DNA of 64,000 bases, taken from Chromobotia macracanthus. Its lineage: Eukaryota > Chordata > Actinopteri > Cypriniformes > Botiidae. The notes under the pieces are model-generated. The model searched no databases, was not told the DNA's origin, and saw only the letters and a program-made list of their open reading frames with translations. Both the position numbers and the translations under genes were made by a program. The stretch is taken from assembly GCA_036877525.1 (NCBI GenBank), contig JAZGTH010000041.1, positions 310,001 through 374,000 of the forward strand. The letters run 5' to 3'. Positions 60,230-64,000 of this stretch are shown in pieces (position 1 is the stretch's first letter; each line of letters begins with the position of its first letter).

Positions 60230-61330
60230 AATTAAATGTGATTAATTATCAGATTTTAAAGATTTTACCTGATGCAGTAGAGTTAATACTAGTGATAGAC
60301 TCAATTACTCATCCACCGGGTATTCAATGGATCGCTTATCAGCTCTAAGAAATGTTACTTTTCTGGCATTGAAAAGTCAGCATTCTTACTGTGACACAGT
60401 ACTACTTCAGAGCAGGTAACGGAATCAAGGCAGTTTAAGTGACGTTAAGATGTGAGCAATAAACACAGAAACAATTCCTGGGGATAAACATGCGGGTTTA
60501 TTGAACTAAACTACGGGGAACATATGGCTACACTAACAAATAAATATACATTAAACAAATGAATACATAAAACATAAACAGTGAGAGAAAGAAGAGGAGT
60601 AAAGAATGGCAGGATTAAATCTGCTAACCACTTCTGCATGAACCATCAGTTGAATCACCTTAAAAAGGGGTAATGCTTAAGTGCAGCTATTAGGTAATAA
60701 ATCGGATACTTGTATTGAACTCAGATGTGCTGAAGCAAGAGTCCGGTTGTGCGTGAGGGATGATGCAGGTCCTGATGCGTTCAAAGTGAGCGGCAGTTCG
60801 TTGGGTCCTTCCTGACGACAGATTGGTTAACGAAGATAGATAAAATGAGCCGAAGTAAACACCGCCGGAAAGGCTTTCTCTGAGAGTGAGGCAGGGCTCA
60901 AGAGGAAGTGAAGCGAGTGGGTGAGGGAGAGAGTGAGCAAGGTTTGCTCTGTGTAGTGGACTTTTAACCCTGGGTGTACCACACCCCTTGAGGGCTGACG
61001 GACCAATAATGAGGTGTATACTGAGGTGGGAAAAGAGTTTCTTTGTCCTGCTTGAGACCTCATTTACATGTTCCTCATGTTGCTGGAAAGTTAAAAAGTG
61101 CATTTTACCTGAATCTAAAGTAATATATGCGTATGATACCAGATGCCAGACATTCATACATTATACATCATCAGTCAGCACATTAAGAAAGGAGCATTTA
61201 GAATGTAAACGTGACCATGCAATTTATCTGAGAATATGCATACAGATAAAATACATGTCAGACTATATATATATATTGGGAAGAAGGGTCAGAAGTGTTC
61301 TGGTTGGCAATAAAACCATGGTAGTAGGTG
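60230..61330. other. Intergenic, unassigned repeat-like block
   Basis: 60450-61030 is more GC-rich and has long minus-strand frames (61157-60690) with low-complexity Ser/Leu text. I recognise no domain. It is probably another non-autonomous element. Confidence 0.3.
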
Positions 61331-61339
61331 GGGGTACAG

Positions 61340-61600
61340 ACTCCCTGGCACTGATGGGTAAGCATTGATCTCAGCCTCCTTATGGTCTTTTGCAAACCTC
61401 AGCCTGGCTCTTCTTTGCTTCTCTTTGATGAAGGGCTTTGTTCTGGCTTTGCGCGACTTCAGCCCTGCCTCTAGAAGCCTGTTTCAAACTGTCCTCACCA
61501 TGCATGTCAACCCAGCTGCCATTAGTCATACTTGTTTTAGGTCACTTGATGTCATCCAACATTTTTTGACTGACATTTGAATGAGTTGGTGGAGAGTTGT
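61340..61600 (-). pseudogene. Tc1-like fragment 3
   Basis: On the minus strand, after a basic stretch, the text reads KEKQRRARLRFAKDHKEAEI, the linker between the DNA-binding and catalytic domains of Tc1 transposases. Both flanks are missing. Confidence 0.55.
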
Positions 61601-61897
61601 TATGGTTTGTCCCCAATGTCTGCAGTTTGACCTTGTTCTCATTAACCCGTCTTTGAAATTTTAAGGATGGAAGTGACCTGACACTCACTGTATCACTCTG
61701 CTGCCATCCAACTGGTCATATTGCAAGGGGATAGTGATAACCACAACCGTGTTTTCTAGACTTTTCCTCATTAAATAATATTTGGTTTAGGTGATCATTT
61801 AATCAATAATTCATTAAGCAGAATGAGAAGTGCTTGTGTTGGAATTCAAGACACTGGAATGGAATGGCTGCCATAAATGTAAAGATGTGGATTTAAG

Positions 61898-61966
<69 letters not shown>
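61898..61966. repeat. Poly(A) followed by (TA)n
   Basis: About 29 A, then TTTTA and about 19 TA units, ending in CATACATACATACACA. The TA run is next to the left end of Tc1-like element 4, which inserts at TA. Confidence 0.95.
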
Positions 61967-61972
<6 letters not shown>

Positions 61973-61984
61973 CATACATACACA

Positions 61985-63045
61985 CAGTGAGGGAAAAAAA
62001 TATTTGATTCCCTGCTGATTTTGTACATGCCCACTTAAAACAGAAATGATCGGTCTATAATTTTAATGGTAGGTTTATTTTAACAGTGAGAGACAGAATA
62101 ACAACAACAAAAATCCAGAAAAATGCATTTCAAAAAAGTTATAAATTGATTTGCATTTTAATGAGTGAAATAGGTTTTTTACCCAACTTGAACCTTCAGC
62201 TTCCTCCACAGATTTTCTATGGGATTAAGGACAGGAGACTGGCTAGGCCACTCCAGGACCTTAATGTGCTTTTCTTGAGCCACTACTTTGTTGCCTTGGC
62301 TCTGTGTTTTGGGTCATTGTCATGCTGAAATACTTATCCACGACTCATTTTCAATGCCTGGCCCCATCCATCGTCCCTTCGATGTGGTGCAGTTGTCCTG
62401 TGCCCTTAGCAGAAAAACATCCCCAAAAATGTTTCCACCTCCATGTTTGACAGTTGGGATGGTGTTCTTGGGGTCATAGGCAGCGTTCCTCCTCCTCCAA
62501 ACACGGTGTGTTGAGTTGATGCCAAAGAGCTCGATTTTGGTCTCATCTGATCACAACACTTTCACCCAGTTCTCCTCTGAATCATTCAGATGTTCATGGG
62601 CAAACTTCAGACGGGCCTGTACATGTGCTTTCTTGAGCAAGGGGACCTTGTGGGCGCAGCATTTCAGTCCTTCACAGCGTAGTGTTACCAATTGTTTTCT
62701 TGGTGACTATGGTCCCAGCTGCCTTGAGATCATTGACAACATCCTCCCATGTAGTTCTGGGCTGATTCCTCACCATTCCCATGATCATTGGAACTCCACA
62801 AGGTGAGATCTTGCATGGAGCCCCAGACAGAGGGAGACTGACAGTTATTTTGTTTCTTCCAACTGTTGTCACCTTTCTCACCAAGCTGCTTGGCAAAGGT
62901 CTTGTAGCCCATTCCAGCCTTGTGTAGATCTACAATCTTGTCCCTGACATCATTGGACAGCTCTTTGGTTTTGACTATGGTGGAGAGTTTGGAGTCTGAT
63001 TGATTGCTTCTGTGGACATGTGTCTTTTATACAGGTAACAAGTAA
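61985..63045 (-). pseudogene. Tc1-like transposon 4, internally deleted
   Basis: The left terminus 'cagtgagggaaaaaaatatttgat' is the familiar fish Tc1 end. Minus-strand frames at 62912-62672 carry KTFAKQLGEKGDN, SLPLSGAPCKISP and RNQPRTTWEDVVNDLKAAGT, the paired DNA-binding domain, split over two frames. The catalytic region is largely eroded. The 62960-63045 end has text typical of the 5' leader ('gattgcttctgtggacatgtgtcttttatacaggtaaca'). Confidence 0.85.
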
Positions 63046-64000
63046 TTTATGATAAATGCAGATTTATAAAGACTCTGCCTTTAACTTTCTCAGCTCTGTT
63101 GCTTTAAATGTCTCATTCATAATAATGAGGTCTGATCACTTCCACTGTCAGATTCCTGATCACTGCTGTCCACATCTGTCCTGTCTGGCCTACAGGAGTG
63201 TCCTCAGATGAGCTTCAGAACATTCTGCAGCAAACACTGTTCTGGATTTCCACTCTTTGTACAAATGATTGTCAAGACATGAATGATATACACCGTGTGT
63301 CACCTTTTCTACTGTAGTTTTGCTTTTCTGAGCTGAAGTAAGTCACCAGCAATATTAGCCACATATGAAATGCTCCCTAAACTTGATGGAAATGTATTAG
63401 TAAAACTAAGAATGTGTTTACTTTTTTTTGGTATGTATTATGTTCTTGATTAAAACACTAGCAAAGGTCTAAATGTGTGATTGGAAGAGCATGTGGAAGA
63501 GTCAAACAGATATTATTACATATTTGCTATTAAGAATTTATGTAGACCAGTAATGATGTAATTTTAAGAACTGTGCAAATGAGATTGACTAGTCAGAGTA
63601 ACATTATATTGATTATTGTTTGTGGTGTAATTTTACTGAATAGTTCTACAATAGTAATTCTACACAGAATTACATAGTGTCACTCTATATTATGGTATTT
63701 GTACTTTAGACATTTTTCAAGGCTATAAAATTTCCAAAACGTGAGAGAGGGTGTAGCTGCTACCTGATTGGCCAATTTCTCTAAAGGCCACCTCTACAAC
63801 TAAACCTAACCATATTAAACCTGTAAAATGTGAAAATGCCTCTATGCAGAGAATAAGCAATTTGAGATTAGCCTTTGTATAAATACCATACCATTTGGTT
63901 TAGTCATTAGCTGAGGCTCAGCTGTGGCCACCATACTGAGAACATGACAGCTGCATGACACGGTGGTTCAAGAACACCAGTAAAACCAAGCTCACCTTTA
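63046..64000. other. Intergenic flank
   Basis: Mostly AT-rich and blank. One exon-like frame at 63196-63315 is described in the findings. The window ends without another gene. Confidence 0.4.

Overview
The window is nuclear DNA of a ray-finned fish, most likely an otophysan or cyprinid. The reasons are split genes with GT-AG introns, Tc1-, hAT-, DIRS- and L2-like transposon fossils, tRNA-derived SINEs, CA microsatellites, and a gene order matching vertebrate MLF1-GFM1-LXN-MFSD1 (human 3q25). There is no bacterial content, no rRNA and no CRISPR. The fish placement rests on repeat style and is less certain than the gene calls.

Four genes could be assembled exon by exon, with every intron phase agreeing. 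(1) mlf1, minus strand, 7 coding exons, 13457 to 4695, 261 aa. (2) gfm1, mitochondrial elongation factor G1, minus strand, 18 coding exons, 41087 to 19611, 746 aa. (3) lxn, latexin, plus strand, 6 exons, 22141 to 28961, 237 aa; it lies wholly inside gfm1 intron 13 on the opposite strand. (4) mfsd1, lysosomal MFS transporter, plus strand, 15 exons, 44577 to 55852, 464 aa; an additional 3' exon at 58573-58705 would give a 507-aa form. A fifth locus, a TATA-driven exon coding for a signal peptide at 18722-18895, is unrecognised.

Layout: 1-4430 is a repeat-rich flank (dispersed repeats, SINE, L2-like LINE, a TIR element). 4437-13457 is mlf1. 13458-18600 is repeat-rich intergenic DNA. 18634-18895 is the orphan secretory exon. 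19611-41087 is gfm1 with lxn nested inside it, and a DIRS-like retroelement nested inside lxn intron 2. 41088-44530 is the head-to-head interval between gfm1 and mfsd1, holding an ETS/GABP-type site near gfm1, two foldback or TIR repeats, and CLEAR-type E-boxes next to mfsd1. 44577-58705 is mfsd1. 58783-63050 is a graveyard of at least four Tc1-like elements. 63050-64000 is mostly blank.

The genes are not an operon. mlf1 codes for a 14-3-3-type adaptor family member, gfm1 for mitochondrial translation, lxn for a carboxypeptidase inhibitor, and mfsd1 for a lysosomal peptide exporter. The points most worth following up are the mfsd1 stop codon embedded in a strong 5' splice site that a 39-bp minisatellite has copied six times, the three-level nesting gfm1 > lxn > DIRS, the GC-AG intron of lxn, and the orphan secretory exon.
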